NCBI GenBank assembly: GCA_949300355.1
Contig: CASGDY010000001.1
Coordinates: 1-46,487, forward strand
Length of the DNA stretch: 46,487 nucleotides
From: an uncultured Brachyspira sp.
GTDB lineage: Bacteria > Spirochaetota > Brachyspiria > Brachyspirales > Brachyspiraceae
Direction of reading: 5' to 3'
Part shown: positions 27,144 to 37,200 of the stretch, piece by piece
Numbering within the stretch: position 1 is the stretch's first letter
Layout: each line of letters starts with the position of its first letter
The notes under the pieces: model-generated
Told to the model about the DNA's origin: nothing
The model's input: only the letters and a program-made list of their open reading frames with translations
Database searches by the model: none
Position numbers and translations under genes: made by a program

Positions 27144-28772
27144 ATGTTTAAAAAGTCTTATATTTTCATCATTATTTTTATGTCTTTAGCTATATCTTGT
27201 ACAAAAATAGAGGAAACCATTACTCATACACCTCCACAGGGAAAATATTTTTCATTGATTATAAATATAGGACAGGAACCGCATACTATGGACCCAAGCA
27301 AAAATGTTACAGGAGACAGTTTAATATATTTAAATCAGATATTTGAAGGATTAGTATGCAAAGATAAAGATGGTAAAATAATACCTGCAGCTGCTGAAAG
27401 CTGGACTATAAGTGCTGACGGACTTGTATATACATTTAAATTAAGACAAGATGCTTATTGGTCTGACGGCAATCCTGTTTTAGCTAAAGATTTTGTTTAT
27501 TCTTTTAGAAGACTCTTTGATCCTAATACTAAAAGTAAATTTGCATATCAATATAGTTTTATAAATAATTCTAAAGATATATTTAATGGTAAAATAGAAA
27601 CAAAGTATTTAGGTGTTGAAGCAATAGATGATTATACATTAGAAATAATATTGGATATGCCATTAACTTATTTTCTAGAGATTTTATCATATCCTACATT
27701 TTATCCTTTAAGAGAAGATATAATAAAACAATATGAAAGTAATTGGACAGAAAAAGCAGAAACTTTTATAGGAAACGGGCCATTTAAAGTCGTAGAGAGA
27801 AAAATTAATAATGTTATTATAATGGAAAAAAATGAATTCTATTGGAATAATAAAGAAGTTATACCAAGCCGATTAGAGTTTATATTAAAAAACGATCCTC
27901 AATACTCTTTGAATTCTGTAAAAAACGGAGTGATGCATTTTTCAAGAAATTTTCCGTTAGAGCATATAACTTCATTACAAAGATCCGGATATATACATAA
28001 TGTACCTAGAATATCAACATATTTTTATTTTTTGAATACTACTAATAAAGCATTGTCTGATGTTAATGTTAGAAAAGCATTATCATTAGCCATTGATAGA
28101 AATTATATAGTTGAAAAAGTTACAAAAAATGGAGAAAAACCGGCAGCAGCTTTTGTACCTTACGGCATACCTGGATTCTTTGGAGATTTTAGAGAAAATG
28201 GCGGAGATTATATAGATATAACTAAAGAAAATTATGAAAAAAATATAAAAGAAGCAAAAAGACTTATGATTCTTGCAGGATATCCTAATGGAAATGGTTT
28301 TCCTGTTATGACTTTAAAAACTACTTATGGTATACATAGAAGCATATTTGAAGCTATACAAAAAATGTGGAAAGAAAATTTGGGAATTGATGTAAATATA
28401 GAAGAATTAGAGTTATCAGATTTATTTACTCAAAGATTTGATAAAAATTTTGAAATAGCAAGCGGAGGATGGAATGGAGATTTTAATGATCCTATAAATT
28501 TCCTTTCGGTATTTTTAAGTACTTCCCCTAATAATAATAGCCTTTACACAAATAAAAGATACGATGATTTGATAAAAACAGCTACATTAATTACTGATTC
28601 ATCTCATAGAATGATGACTATGCATAAGGCTGAAGAATTATTAATTAATGAGATGGCTATAATACCTATATATTTTTCTAATGAACCAATATTAGTATCG
28701 CCTAAATTAAGAGGGGTTTTGTATGATTCTATGGGACAGCATAGTTTTATGAGAGCTTATTTAGAAGATTAA
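27144..28772 (+). CDS. OppA-like peptide-binding lipoprotein (1)
   Basis: A solute-binding protein of ABC family 5 (oligopeptide/dipeptide type), 542 residues from ATG 27144; upstream in-frame codons overlap the promoter and are not used. MFKKSYIFIIIFMSLAISC is a lipoprotein signal with Cys19, so it is anchored in a membrane facing the periplasm or outside. Family segments include GQEPHTMDPSKNVTGDS, FEGLVCKDKDGK, WSDGNPVLAKDFVYSFRRL and VRKALSLAIDRNYIV. It delivers peptides to an Opp/Dpp permease, but no permease or ATPase gene is adjacent. Its close paralogue follows 33 bp later. Confidence 0.92.
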   Translation: MFKKSYIFIIIFMSLAISCTKIEETITHTPPQGKYFSLIINIGQEPHTMDPSKNVTGDSLIYLNQIFEGLVCKDKDGKIIPAAAESWTISADGLVYTFKLRQDAYWSDGNPVLAKDFVYSFRRLFDPNTKSKFAYQYSFINNSKDIFNGKIETKYLGVEAIDDYTLEIILDMPLTYFLEILSYPTFYPLREDIIKQYESNWTEKAETFIGNGPFKVVERKINNVIIMEKNEFYWNNKEVIPSRLEFILKNDPQYSLNSVKNGVMHFSRNFPLEHITSLQRSGYIHNVPRISTYFYFLNTTNKALSDVNVRKALSLAIDRNYIVEKVTKNGEKPAAAFVPYGIPGFFGDFRENGGDYIDITKENYEKNIKEAKRLMILAGYPNGNGFPVMTLKTTYGIHRSIFEAIQKMWKENLGIDVNIEELELSDLFTQRFDKNFEIASGGWNGDFNDPINFLSVFLSTSPNNNSLYTNKRYDDLIKTATLITDSSHRMMTMHKAEELLINEMAIIPIYFSNEPILVSPKLRGVLYDSMGQHSFMRAYLED

Positions 28773-28805
28773 TTTATATAAAGTAAAATGTTAGGAGTAA
28801 TATCT

Positions 28806-30407
28806 ATGAAAAAAATATCTATTTTATTTATGATTTTTATATCATTTATTATATCATGTTCAAATAATAATAAATCAGAAGATGGTATATCTATATTTAT
28901 TAATACAGGCCCTGAACCAAATACTATAGATCCTAGTATCAATGTAACTTCAGACGCTGTATTTTATTTGATGCATACATTTGAAGGATTAATAGAAAAA
29001 GATTCTAAAGGAAAATTAATTCCTGGAGTGGCTGAAAATTGGGAGATAAGCGAGGACGGACTTACTTATACATTTAAACTTAGAACTAATTCAAAATGGA
29101 CAGATGGAAAGCCGGTTGTTGCTGGTGATTTTGTTTATTCTTGGCAAAGAGTTGTTGATCCTGCCACAGGAAGTCAATACGGATATCAGCATGAACCTGT
29201 AAAAAATGCTAAAGCAATAACAGCAGGTACTATGCCTAAAGAAAGTTTAGGTATAAAAGCGATAGATGATTATACTTTAGAAGTTCAGCTTGAAGCTCCT
29301 ACAGCATATTTTTTAGAGCTATTGACTTTTCCTACATTTTATCCGCTTAGAAAGGATATTATAGAACAGTACAAAGATGAATGGACTTTAAATGCTGATA
29401 CTTATATAGGAAATGGAGCTTTTAAACTTATAGAAAGAAACAGAGATGAAAGTCTTGTAATGGTAAAAAATACTAATTATTGGAATGTAGAAGATATAGT
29501 TCCTGATAAGATTACATTCGTTCTTATGGAAAATGAAACTGCTTCTGTTGCAGGAGTCAAAGCAGGTTCTTTGCATTTTGCAAGATCTTTTCCAAGACAG
29601 GATATAAATACGCTTCAAGAAGAAGGATTTATAGTAATAGAACCTAGAATATCTTCATATTATTACTGCTTGAATTTAACTAATGAAATATTAAAAGATG
29701 TAAGAGTAAGAAGAGCATTATCTCTTGCCATTGATAGAAATTATATAGTAGAGCAAATTACAAGAGGAGGGGAGAAGCCTGCTGGTGCTTTAGTTCCTTT
29801 TGGAATATCTGATTATGAAGGAGATTTCAGAGAAAACGGCGGAGAGTATATAGATGTAAGTAAAGAAGGATATGCTAAAAATATAGAGGAAGCTAAAAAA
29901 TTGATGGCTGAAGCAGGATATCCTAATGGAGAAGGCTTTCCTGTTATGGAGTTTAAAACAGATCCTGGACTGCATGTGAAAATATTTGAAGCAGTTCAGC
30001 AGATGTGGAAAGAAAATCTTGGTATTGATGTAACTTTAACTCAGGAAGAATGGGCAGTATTTTTACAGACAAGATATGACAGAAATATCACTATGGCAAG
30101 AGGAGCATGGAATGGAGACTTTGATGACCCTGTAAACTTCATGACTTTATGTTTAAGTTATTCTCCTAATAATTACAGTGTTTATAGTAATAAGGTCTAT
30201 GATGATATAATAAATCAGGTTATGCTTTCAGGAGATCAAAAGTTTAGAATGGAAACTATGCATAAAGCAGAGGAAATGCTGATGAAAGAAGAAGCTATAA
30301 TACCTATATATTATTATACAGAACCTTTGCTTGTATCTCCTAAATTAAAAGGCGTTTATTATGATCCTCTAGGATTTCATAGATTCCATCATTGTTATTT
30401 AGAATAG
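28806..30407 (+). CDS. OppA-like peptide-binding lipoprotein (2)
   Basis: Tandem paralogue of the preceding gene, about 60 percent identical by eye over its length. The frame opens at ATG 28788, but TAGGAG lies inside that stretch, eight bases before ATG 28806, which is therefore the start (534 residues). MKKISILFMIFISFIISC gives a lipoprotein signal with Cys18. The solute-binding family 5 fold is shown by GPEPNTIDPSINVTSD, WTDGKPVVAGDFVYSWQRV and VRRALSLAIDRNYIV. No transport genes are next to it, so it either uses a permease encoded elsewhere or presents ligand to a receptor. A terminator follows. Confidence 0.93.
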   Translation: MKKISILFMIFISFIISCSNNNKSEDGISIFINTGPEPNTIDPSINVTSDAVFYLMHTFEGLIEKDSKGKLIPGVAENWEISEDGLTYTFKLRTNSKWTDGKPVVAGDFVYSWQRVVDPATGSQYGYQHEPVKNAKAITAGTMPKESLGIKAIDDYTLEVQLEAPTAYFLELLTFPTFYPLRKDIIEQYKDEWTLNADTYIGNGAFKLIERNRDESLVMVKNTNYWNVEDIVPDKITFVLMENETASVAGVKAGSLHFARSFPRQDINTLQEEGFIVIEPRISSYYYCLNLTNEILKDVRVRRALSLAIDRNYIVEQITRGGEKPAGALVPFGISDYEGDFRENGGEYIDVSKEGYAKNIEEAKKLMAEAGYPNGEGFPVMEFKTDPGLHVKIFEAVQQMWKENLGIDVTLTQEEWAVFLQTRYDRNITMARGAWNGDFDDPVNFMTLCLSYSPNNYSVYSNKVYDDIINQVMLSGDQKFRMETMHKAEEMLMKEEAIIPIYYYTEPLLVSPKLKGVYYDPLGFHRFHHCYLE

Positions 30408-30435
30408 TTTTATATTTGTTATGAAGTAAAAAGTT

Positions 30436-30469
30436 AGGCTGTATCTTTTTATAAAGATACAGCCTTTTT
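30436..30469 (+). terminator. Rho-independent terminator of the oppA-like pair
   Basis: A perfect 13-bp stem (30436-30448 with 30453-30465) and a 4-base loop, followed by T5. It lies between converging oppA2 and fruA; the minus-strand side also has a short T run, so it may serve both. Confidence 0.9.
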
Positions 30470-30482
30470 AAGAAGATATATG

Positions 30483-32363
30483 TTAATTTTCCGCAGGTTT
30501 CTTAATAAATCCAAGTAAAAGAGCAGTTATAACAGAACCTATCACTATAGCAATTAAATACATTACAGGATTATTAACTATAGGCAAAACGAATATTCCG
30601 CCATGAGGGGCTCTAAGTTCTATATGAAAAGCCATAGTTAAAGCACCTGAAATTGCAGCACCTATCATACAGGAAGGTATTACTCTTATAGGGTCTGATG
30701 CAGCAAATGGTATAGCACCTTCAGTAATGAATGAAAGTCCCATAACATAGCATGTTTTTCCGGCATCTCTTTCATCAGCAGAGAATTTATTTCTGAATAT
30801 TGTAGTAGCCAAAGCTATTCCCAAAGGAGGAACCATTCCGCCAGCCATAACTGCAGCATGAGGAGCATACTGTCCTGAAGCTATCATAGCTATACCGAAT
30901 GTGAAAGCAGCTTTATTTATAGGGCCTCCCATATCAGTGGACATCATAGCACCTAGTAAAGCACCTAATAATATTAAGTTTCCTGTTCCCAAGTTTTTCA
31001 AGAAATTTGAAATTCCTGTATTGATTGCAGCTATAGGATTAACGATGAATAAATACATTATAGCACCTGTAATAAATATACCAAATAAAGGATATAGTAA
31101 AACAGGTTTAATTCCGTCCAAACTTTCAGGCAATTTATTAAATACTTTTTTCAATAAAAGAGTGATGTATCCTCCTAAAAATCCTCCTATCAAACCGCCT
31201 AAAAATCCGCCGCCGCTGTTTAATGATATTAATCCTCCAACCATAGCAGGAGCAAATCCCGGTCTGTCAGCTATACTCATACCAATGAATGCTGCCATTA
31301 CAGGAACCATTAGGAAGAATGCATTTCCTCCTCCTATATCATTTAAAAGTTTAGCAAAATAATTGTATGAAGGATCATTCGGATTGCTGGCATTAATACC
31401 GAACATAAATGAAAATGCTATTAATATACCTCCGCCTACAACGAATGGAAGCATATTTGATACGCCTGACATTAAATGTTTATATACGCCTGTTTTTGGC
31501 TTCTTAGCAAATTTATTTGAACCTTGACTGTTATCTTCACTGCTATGATATATAGGAGCTGTTTGATTCATAGCATTTTTTATTAATTGTTCAGGATTTT
31601 TTATTGCTTCTTTTACTCCTACTATATCAACATTCTTTCCTGCAAATCTTTCCATAGCAACATTTTTATCAGCAGCTACTATTATACCTTTGGCATTTTT
31701 TATTTCATCTTTTGTAAGTTCATTTTTTACACCGCTTGAACCATTAGTTTCTACTTTTATAGTAATACCAAGTTCTTTACCTTTTTTAAGCAAGGCATCA
31801 GCAGCCATATAAGTATGTGCTATTCCAGTAGGGCAGGCTGTTACGGCTAATACTTGATATGAATCGCTGCTATTATTATTTTCTTGATTTAATGATGAGT
31901 TTTCATTATCTTTTTCAGCATTTTTTATTAATATATCTAAAACTTCTTCTTTGCTTTTTGCATTTAAAAGTGCTTCTCTTATATCATCTTCAAGAAGCAG
32001 GGTAGTGATTTTTGATAATAATTCTATATGAGAATCATTTGAGTTTTCAGGAGCTGCTATCATAAAAAATAAATGAGAAGGCTCTCCGTCTAATGATTCA
32101 TAATCAACGCCTTTTTTTGAAATACCTATTGCAACAGTAGGAATTTTTACGGCTTTAGTTTTACCATGAGGTATTGCTATTCCTTCTTCCATACCTGTTG
32201 AGCTTTGTGCTTCTCTTTTTAGTATTTCTTGTTTATACTCTTCTCTGTCATTTAATTTACCGTTATTATAGAGAATATCTACCATTTCATCTATAATTTC
32301 TGATTTAGTTGTTCCCTTTAGATCTGTGTTAATACAATCTAAAGTTATAACATCTTTTAGCAT
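30483..32363 (-). CDS. fruA: PTS fructose transporter subunit IIABC
   Basis: A 626-residue sugar-phosphorylating importer that brings in fructose as fructose 1-phosphate. Domains in order are IIA (1-150; phospho-His66 in GIAIPHGKT), a short Asn/Ser linker, IIB (170-265; phospho-Cys177 in VTACPTGIAHTYMAA) and the membrane IIC domain (about 290-620; LMSGVSNMLPFVVGGG, IADRPGFAPAMVGG, ITEGAIPFAASDP). The A-B-C order in one chain is common in Gram-positives and spirochaetes. It is the last gene of fruR-fruK-fruA, 33 bp after fruK. Confidence 0.95.
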   Translation of the reverse strand: MLKDVITLDCINTDLKGTTKSEIIDEMVDILYNNGKLNDREEYKQEILKREAQSSTGMEEGIAIPHGKTKAVKIPTVAIGISKKGVDYESLDGEPSHLFFMIAAPENSNDSHIELLSKITTLLLEDDIREALLNAKSKEEVLDILIKNAEKDNENSSLNQENNNSSDSYQVLAVTACPTGIAHTYMAADALLKKGKELGITIKVETNGSSGVKNELTKDEIKNAKGIIVAADKNVAMERFAGKNVDIVGVKEAIKNPEQLIKNAMNQTAPIYHSSEDNSQGSNKFAKKPKTGVYKHLMSGVSNMLPFVVGGGILIAFSFMFGINASNPNDPSYNYFAKLLNDIGGGNAFFLMVPVMAAFIGMSIADRPGFAPAMVGGLISLNSGGGFLGGLIGGFLGGYITLLLKKVFNKLPESLDGIKPVLLYPLFGIFITGAIMYLFIVNPIAAINTGISNFLKNLGTGNLILLGALLGAMMSTDMGGPINKAAFTFGIAMIASGQYAPHAAVMAGGMVPPLGIALATTIFRNKFSADERDAGKTCYVMGLSFITEGAIPFAASDPIRVIPSCMIGAAISGALTMAFHIELRAPHGGIFVLPIVNNPVMYLIAIVIGSVITALLLGFIKKPAEN

Positions 32364-32396
32364 TTTTAGCCTCCATTTATATTAACTTTATAAACT

Positions 32397-33314
32397 TTAA
32401 TTAATTTTTTTTATTTCTACTTTTTCTAGAAACTTATTCATATTTTCAAATGTAGTTAACCCTTCAGAACATGCTGTAGAACTTCCGCTTGCTATAGCAT
32501 ATTTATAAGAATCAATTATATTTAAATTATTGCTTATGCCGTAAACTATACCAGCCGCCATTGAATCCCCAGCACCTACAGAACTAATCAATTTTCCTTC
32601 TGGTGCATTTCCAATATATGCCTCATCTTTTGTTACAAGTATAGAACCATCTTTTCCTAAAGAAACTATTACATTTTCGCTTCCTTCTTTTATTAGTTCT
32701 CTTGCATATTTTATTATTTCATCTGTTGATTCTATATTTTTATTAAAGTATTCGCTTAATTCTTTTTTATTAGGTTTTGTGAGAAATACTTTTTCTTTTA
32801 ATCCGAATTTGAATGCTTCATCTCTGGCATCTAATATTACTTTTATATTTTTATTTGCATTTGATATAATATCTTTGTATATAGAACTTTCAATAGAATT
32901 AGGAACGCTTCCGGATAAAACCAATATATCATTTTCTTTTATATTGTTTTTTATATAGTTTAATAATTCATTAACTTTTTCTTTTGAAATATTAGGAGAT
33001 TTTCCTGCTATTTCGCTTTCTGTTTTATTTGTTTTTAATTTTATATTGATTCTTGTATCTTCTTCTAAATCAATAAAATTTTCTTTTATGCCGTATCCTT
33101 TAAGATGCTTTTTTATATAATCTCCTGTGAAGCCTCCAGAGAATCCCAAAGCAATAGAATCAATATTGAAATTTTTTAAAACTTTGGAAACATTAATTCC
33201 TTTTCCTCCGGCTAATGTATAGGCATTATTAACTTTGTTTAAATCTCCCTCTTCAAAGTTATTCATGTCTATATAATAGTCTACAGCCGGATTTAATGTT
33301 AAAGTATATATCAT
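32397..33314 (-). CDS. fruK: 1-phosphofructokinase
   Basis: A 305-residue PfkB-family sugar kinase that adds the second phosphate to fructose 1-phosphate, giving fructose 1,6-bisphosphate for glycolysis. The opening MIYTLTLNPAVDYYI, the substrate-side motif AGGKGINVSKVLKNF and the ATP/catalytic motif VGAGDSMAAG (Asp250) are diagnostic of the FruK/LacC branch; its place between fruR and fruA decides for FruK. The length is normal. It is co-transcribed with both neighbours, with a 20-bp gap from fruR. Confidence 0.95.
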   Translation of the reverse strand: MIYTLTLNPAVDYYIDMNNFEEGDLNKVNNAYTLAGGKGINVSKVLKNFNIDSIALGFSGGFTGDYIKKHLKGYGIKENFIDLEEDTRINIKLKTNKTESEIAGKSPNISKEKVNELLNYIKNNIKENDILVLSGSVPNSIESSIYKDIISNANKNIKVILDARDEAFKFGLKEKVFLTKPNKKELSEYFNKNIESTDEIIKYARELIKEGSENVIVSLGKDGSILVTKDEAYIGNAPEGKLISSVGAGDSMAAGIVYGISNNLNIIDSYKYAIASGSSTACSEGLTTFENMNKFLEKVEIKKIN

Positions 33315-33334
33315 AAATAATCCCTCACTTTTTA

Positions 33335-34075
33335 TTAATTGACAATGTATAAATCTTTTAATTTGTTTTTTATATTATCATCTATTTCTTTTGCATTTGT
33401 TATCAAATAAGAATCTTCCAAGTTATAAAAATTAATCAAACTTTTCTTTTTTAATTTTGATTCATCGCATAGGAAATAAGTTTTATTTGCTTTTGAAGCA
33501 GCTTCACTTTTTATCAAAGCTTCTTCACTGTCGGGGGTAGAGTAGCCGTCAATATCTATTCCATTTGCTCCAATAAATGCCAAATCAAAATTAAAATTCT
33601 TTATTGATAAAACGGCACTAGCTCCAACTAAAGCACCTGTAAGCATTTTCATCTTTCCGCCTATCAAGTATGTTTCTATTTTTTTGTTATAAAGTTCCTC
33701 TATATGACTTAATCCGTTAGTTACTACTTTTATATTTTCTATGCCGGCTAAATATTTAATCATAGCAAAAACACTTGTTCCAGCATCTAAATATATTGTA
33801 TTGCCGCTTTCAACTAATGAAGCAGCAAATTTTCCTATTTTTTCTTTTTCCTCTGAGTATATTTCTTTTTTATATATTAAACTTTCTTCCTGAGTATCAA
33901 CTAATATAGCACCTCCATGAACTCTTCTTATCTTTCCGGCATTTTCTAAGAATGTTAAATCTCTTCTAATTGTGGTCTCTGATACATTGAGTCTTTCAAT
34001 TAATTCTTCAATTTTGATATTCTTTTTCTCTTTTATAACTTCAAAAATCAATTCGTATCTGCTTACTTTCAGCAC
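33335..34075 (-). CDS. fruR: DeoR-family repressor of the fructose operon
   Basis: A transcription factor of about 246 residues. The N-terminal winged helix (about 1-55) contains KIEELIERLNVSETTIRRDLTFLE and GKIRRVHGGA, the DeoR signature. The C-terminal half is the sugar-phosphate sensing domain (YLDAGTSVFAMIKYL, TNGLSHIEEL, DLAFIGANGID). In this family fructose 1-phosphate usually relieves repression. The ATG at 34084 is directly against AAAAAGGA, leaving no spacing, so the GTG at 34075, nine bases from it, is the more likely start. TCAATC repeats upstream are its likely binding sites. Confidence 0.9.
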   Translation of the reverse strand: MLKVSRYELIFEVIKEKKNIKIEELIERLNVSETTIRRDLTFLENAGKIRRVHGGAILVDTQEESLIYKKEIYSEEKEKIGKFAASLVESGNTIYLDAGTSVFAMIKYLAGIENIKVVTNGLSHIEELYNKKIETYLIGGKMKMLTGALVGASAVLSIKNFNFDLAFIGANGIDIDGYSTPDSEEALIKSEAASKANKTYFLCDESKLKKKSLINFYNLEDSYLITNAKEIDDNIKNKLKDLYIVN

Positions 34076-34110
34076 CTTTATCATTCCTTTTTCTAATCTT
34101 TATATTAATA

Positions 34111-34170
34111 ATTATATCAAAAAAACTATAAAAATCAATCAAAATCAATCAAAAATAATCAATTTCAATC
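34111..34170 (-). promoter_or_regulatory. fruRKA promoter with DeoR-type operator repeats
   Basis: On the minus strand TTGATT (34138-34133), 16 bp and TATAAT (34116-34111) form the promoter. TCAATC (GATTGA on the coding strand) occurs at 34135, 34145 and 34165 with a near copy at 34159. The first copy overlaps the -35 box. Spacings of 10 and 20 bp put the exact copies on one face of the helix, as expected for a DeoR-type repressor. Confidence 0.7.
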
Positions 34171-34181
34171 AAAAAATACAT

Positions 34182-34233
34182 AAAAAAACTATATTAAGTA
34201 TAATTTGTAGCATATTATCATACTTAATATAGT
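34182..34233 (-). terminator. Rho-independent terminator of mfd
   Basis: A perfect 14-bp inverted repeat (34188-34201 with 34220-34233) and an 18-base loop, followed on the minus strand by T6-7. It lies 22 bp after the mfd stop. Confidence 0.75.
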
Positions 34234-34255
34234 TTAAATGAATCAAATATTATAA

Positions 34256-37200
34256 TTATTTTTTATTTACTTTTATTAATTTAGGCGATCTTCTTGATAC
34301 GGTTCTTTTTCTATTGTTTTTGTTATTTTTTATATTAGCTTCTGCTATGCTCATTTTAGAATGCTCTTCTTGATTATCATTCATATTCTTATCATTTTTT
34401 GAATTAGTATCTGCTGTATAATTTTCGCCTTCTATTTCTAGGATGACATTTTTTATTTTTTCTAATTTCCATTCTATATCATTTTCTTTTTCATGTATAA
34501 CCGGTATTATTAATTGATTAAGATTATCCTTATCGAAATAAACTCCTGAATTTTTTGTATTGATTAATTTTATAAGTTTATCAGTATCTATTTTTGAGAG
34601 TTTATCAAGTTTAAGATATATATTATACTGTCCTTCTATAACTGATAATATTCTCATTCTTTTTAATATGATTTTTATTTTTGCTATATCGAAAATATCT
34701 TCCAATTCTTTCGGAAGTTTGCCATATTTATCTATCATAAACTCTTTAGCATATTCAATATCTTCATCGCTTTGTGAACGCATTATTAATTTATAAGCGG
34801 ATATTTTTTCTTTTGAATCGGCTATATAAGAATCTAGAATAAATAAATTATGCTTTAAGTCTATAACGGTATCGAATGTTACTTCTTTTATTTCGCCTTT
34901 ATATTCATTTGCAGCTTCTTCTAGCATTTGAGTATATAATTCATAACCAACCTGATATATCATACCGGATTGTTCTTTACCTAAAATATTTCCTGCACCT
35001 CTAATTTCTAAATCACGCATAGCTATTTTGAATCCTGCACCCAAATCTGTATGTTCTGATATGGCTTCAAGTCTTTTATATGCAACTTCTGTTAATGCTA
35101 AATCGCTAGGATAGAACATATAAGCATAAGCTTCCCTGTCGCTTCTTCCCACTCTTCCTCTTAATTGATAAAGCTCGGATAATCCTAATTTATTTGCATT
35201 ATCTATTAGTATAGTATTGGCATTAGGTATATCTATTCCGTTTTCTATTATTGTAGTAGAAACTAATATATCATATTTATGATTAATAAAGTCTCCCATA
35301 ATTTTTTCAAGCTGATGTCCTGTCATTCTTCCATGTGCAGCACATATTCTTGCTTTAGGACAAAGTTTTTTTATCATAAGTGCGAATGATTCTATTGTGT
35401 CTATTCTATTATAAAGATAGAATACTTGTCCTTCTCTTTTTAATTCTCTTTCTATAGCAGTAACAACCGTATCTTCGCTGAACTCTGTAACGAAAGTTTT
35501 TACAGGTATTCTGTTCAATGGAGGTGTTTCTATTATGCTAATATCTCTTATTCCTGTTAAAGCCATATTTAAAGTTCTAGGTATAGGAGTAGCTGAAAGC
35601 GTAAGAACATCAGTTTCCAATCTTAATTTTTTCAATGCCTCTTTATGCTTAACTCCGAATCTCTGCTCTTCATCTATAACTATAAGCCCTAGATTTTTAA
35701 ACTCTACATCTTTTGATAAAAGCATATGAGTTCCAACTATTAAATCGCATGAACCTGTTTTTAATAATTCTTTATTTTTCTTGGCTTGTTTGCTTGTAAC
35801 GAATCTATTTAAAACTTCTATTCTAATAGGGAAGTCTTCAAATCTTTTTTTAGCGTTATTATAATGCTGCTGAGATAATATTGTAGTAGGGCAGAGTATA
35901 GCACATTGTTTTCCTGCCATTATAGCTTTAAATACCGCTCTGAATGCCACTTCTGTTTTTCCAAATCCAACATCTCCGCATACAAGCCTATCCATCATCT
36001 TGCCGCTTTCCATATCATCTTTTATATCATTAATAGCCCTTAACTGATCAACTGTTTCCTCATAACGAAATGAAGCTTCAAAATCGTCCTGCCATTGAGT
36101 GTCAGGCCCATAAACATTTCCTCTGATATTGGATCTTATAGCATAAAGTTTTATTAATTCCCTTGCAGTAGCTAATGCATCTTCTCTAGCTTTACTCTTT
36201 ATTTTATCCCAAGCACTTCCGCCTAACTGTGTTAATTTTGGGGCTTCTCCATGACCGGATATATATTTCTGTACGAAGTTCATCTGCTCTACAGGTATAT
36301 AAAGTTTATCTCCTTTGGCATATTCCAATGTTATATAATCTTTTTCTTTACCATTGGACATTTTTCTTGTAAGTCCCAAATACTTTCCTATACCATAATT
36401 AACATGAACAGCATAATCTCCGACATTCAAATCTACAAATGTTTCTATTAAGTTTTTATTAACTTTAGGTATCTTTCTTACCTTTTTTCTTTTTCTTCCG
36501 AATACTTCCCAGTCCGCTATGAATATTGTTTTTATATCATCTTTTATGAATCCTGATGATGCTTGTGTTGTTATTATATAAAAATTATTTTCATTTTTTG
36601 AATAATCTTTTTTTATTTCTTCTTTTTTACTAGTATTTTCAAGAATTATTTCTTTATTATCTTCATTATTATTTTCAGAATTTTCTAAATTATCATTATT
36701 GTTTATTTCTTTATTATCAGTTATTTCTTTATCTTGATAATCTTTTTCTTCATTATTATTTTCTATTTCATTTTCAGTTATGATAGTAGGCGATAAATCC
36801 TGCATTATCTTATAAAATCTCAATGCCTGATCATGATGTCCTGTAGATAGTATAATTAAATAATCTTTCTCTCTATATTCTTTGACATAATCAAGGAAGT
36901 CTGTTAATCTCGATTTAAAAGAAACACCTTCTTCAAAATGGAATTTATATATATCTATATCCGTTATGAAAGGTGATATATTTATTGACTTTTTTACTAT
37001 TTCAGAAAAATAATTATTATCAATATAAAGTTTATAAATATCTTCTATTATAGTAAACATATTATCTATATCATTAAAATTTTCTTTTATAGTATCTATA
37101 ATAGTTATAAGCTTATTTTTTAATTTTAAAGCATCATCAATAAATATATAGCCATAATCAAAATAATCAAATATAGTTTCTAAATCATTATAAAAAATAG

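Noticed and set aside
30901-31362. 153-codon plus-strand frame antisense to fruA
   Set aside because: Shadow of the IIC membrane domain; the minus-strand gene is certain.
34131-34170. TCAATC repeats as a CRISPR or microsatellite
   Set aside because: Too short, and placed exactly over the fru promoter; regulatory sites explain them.
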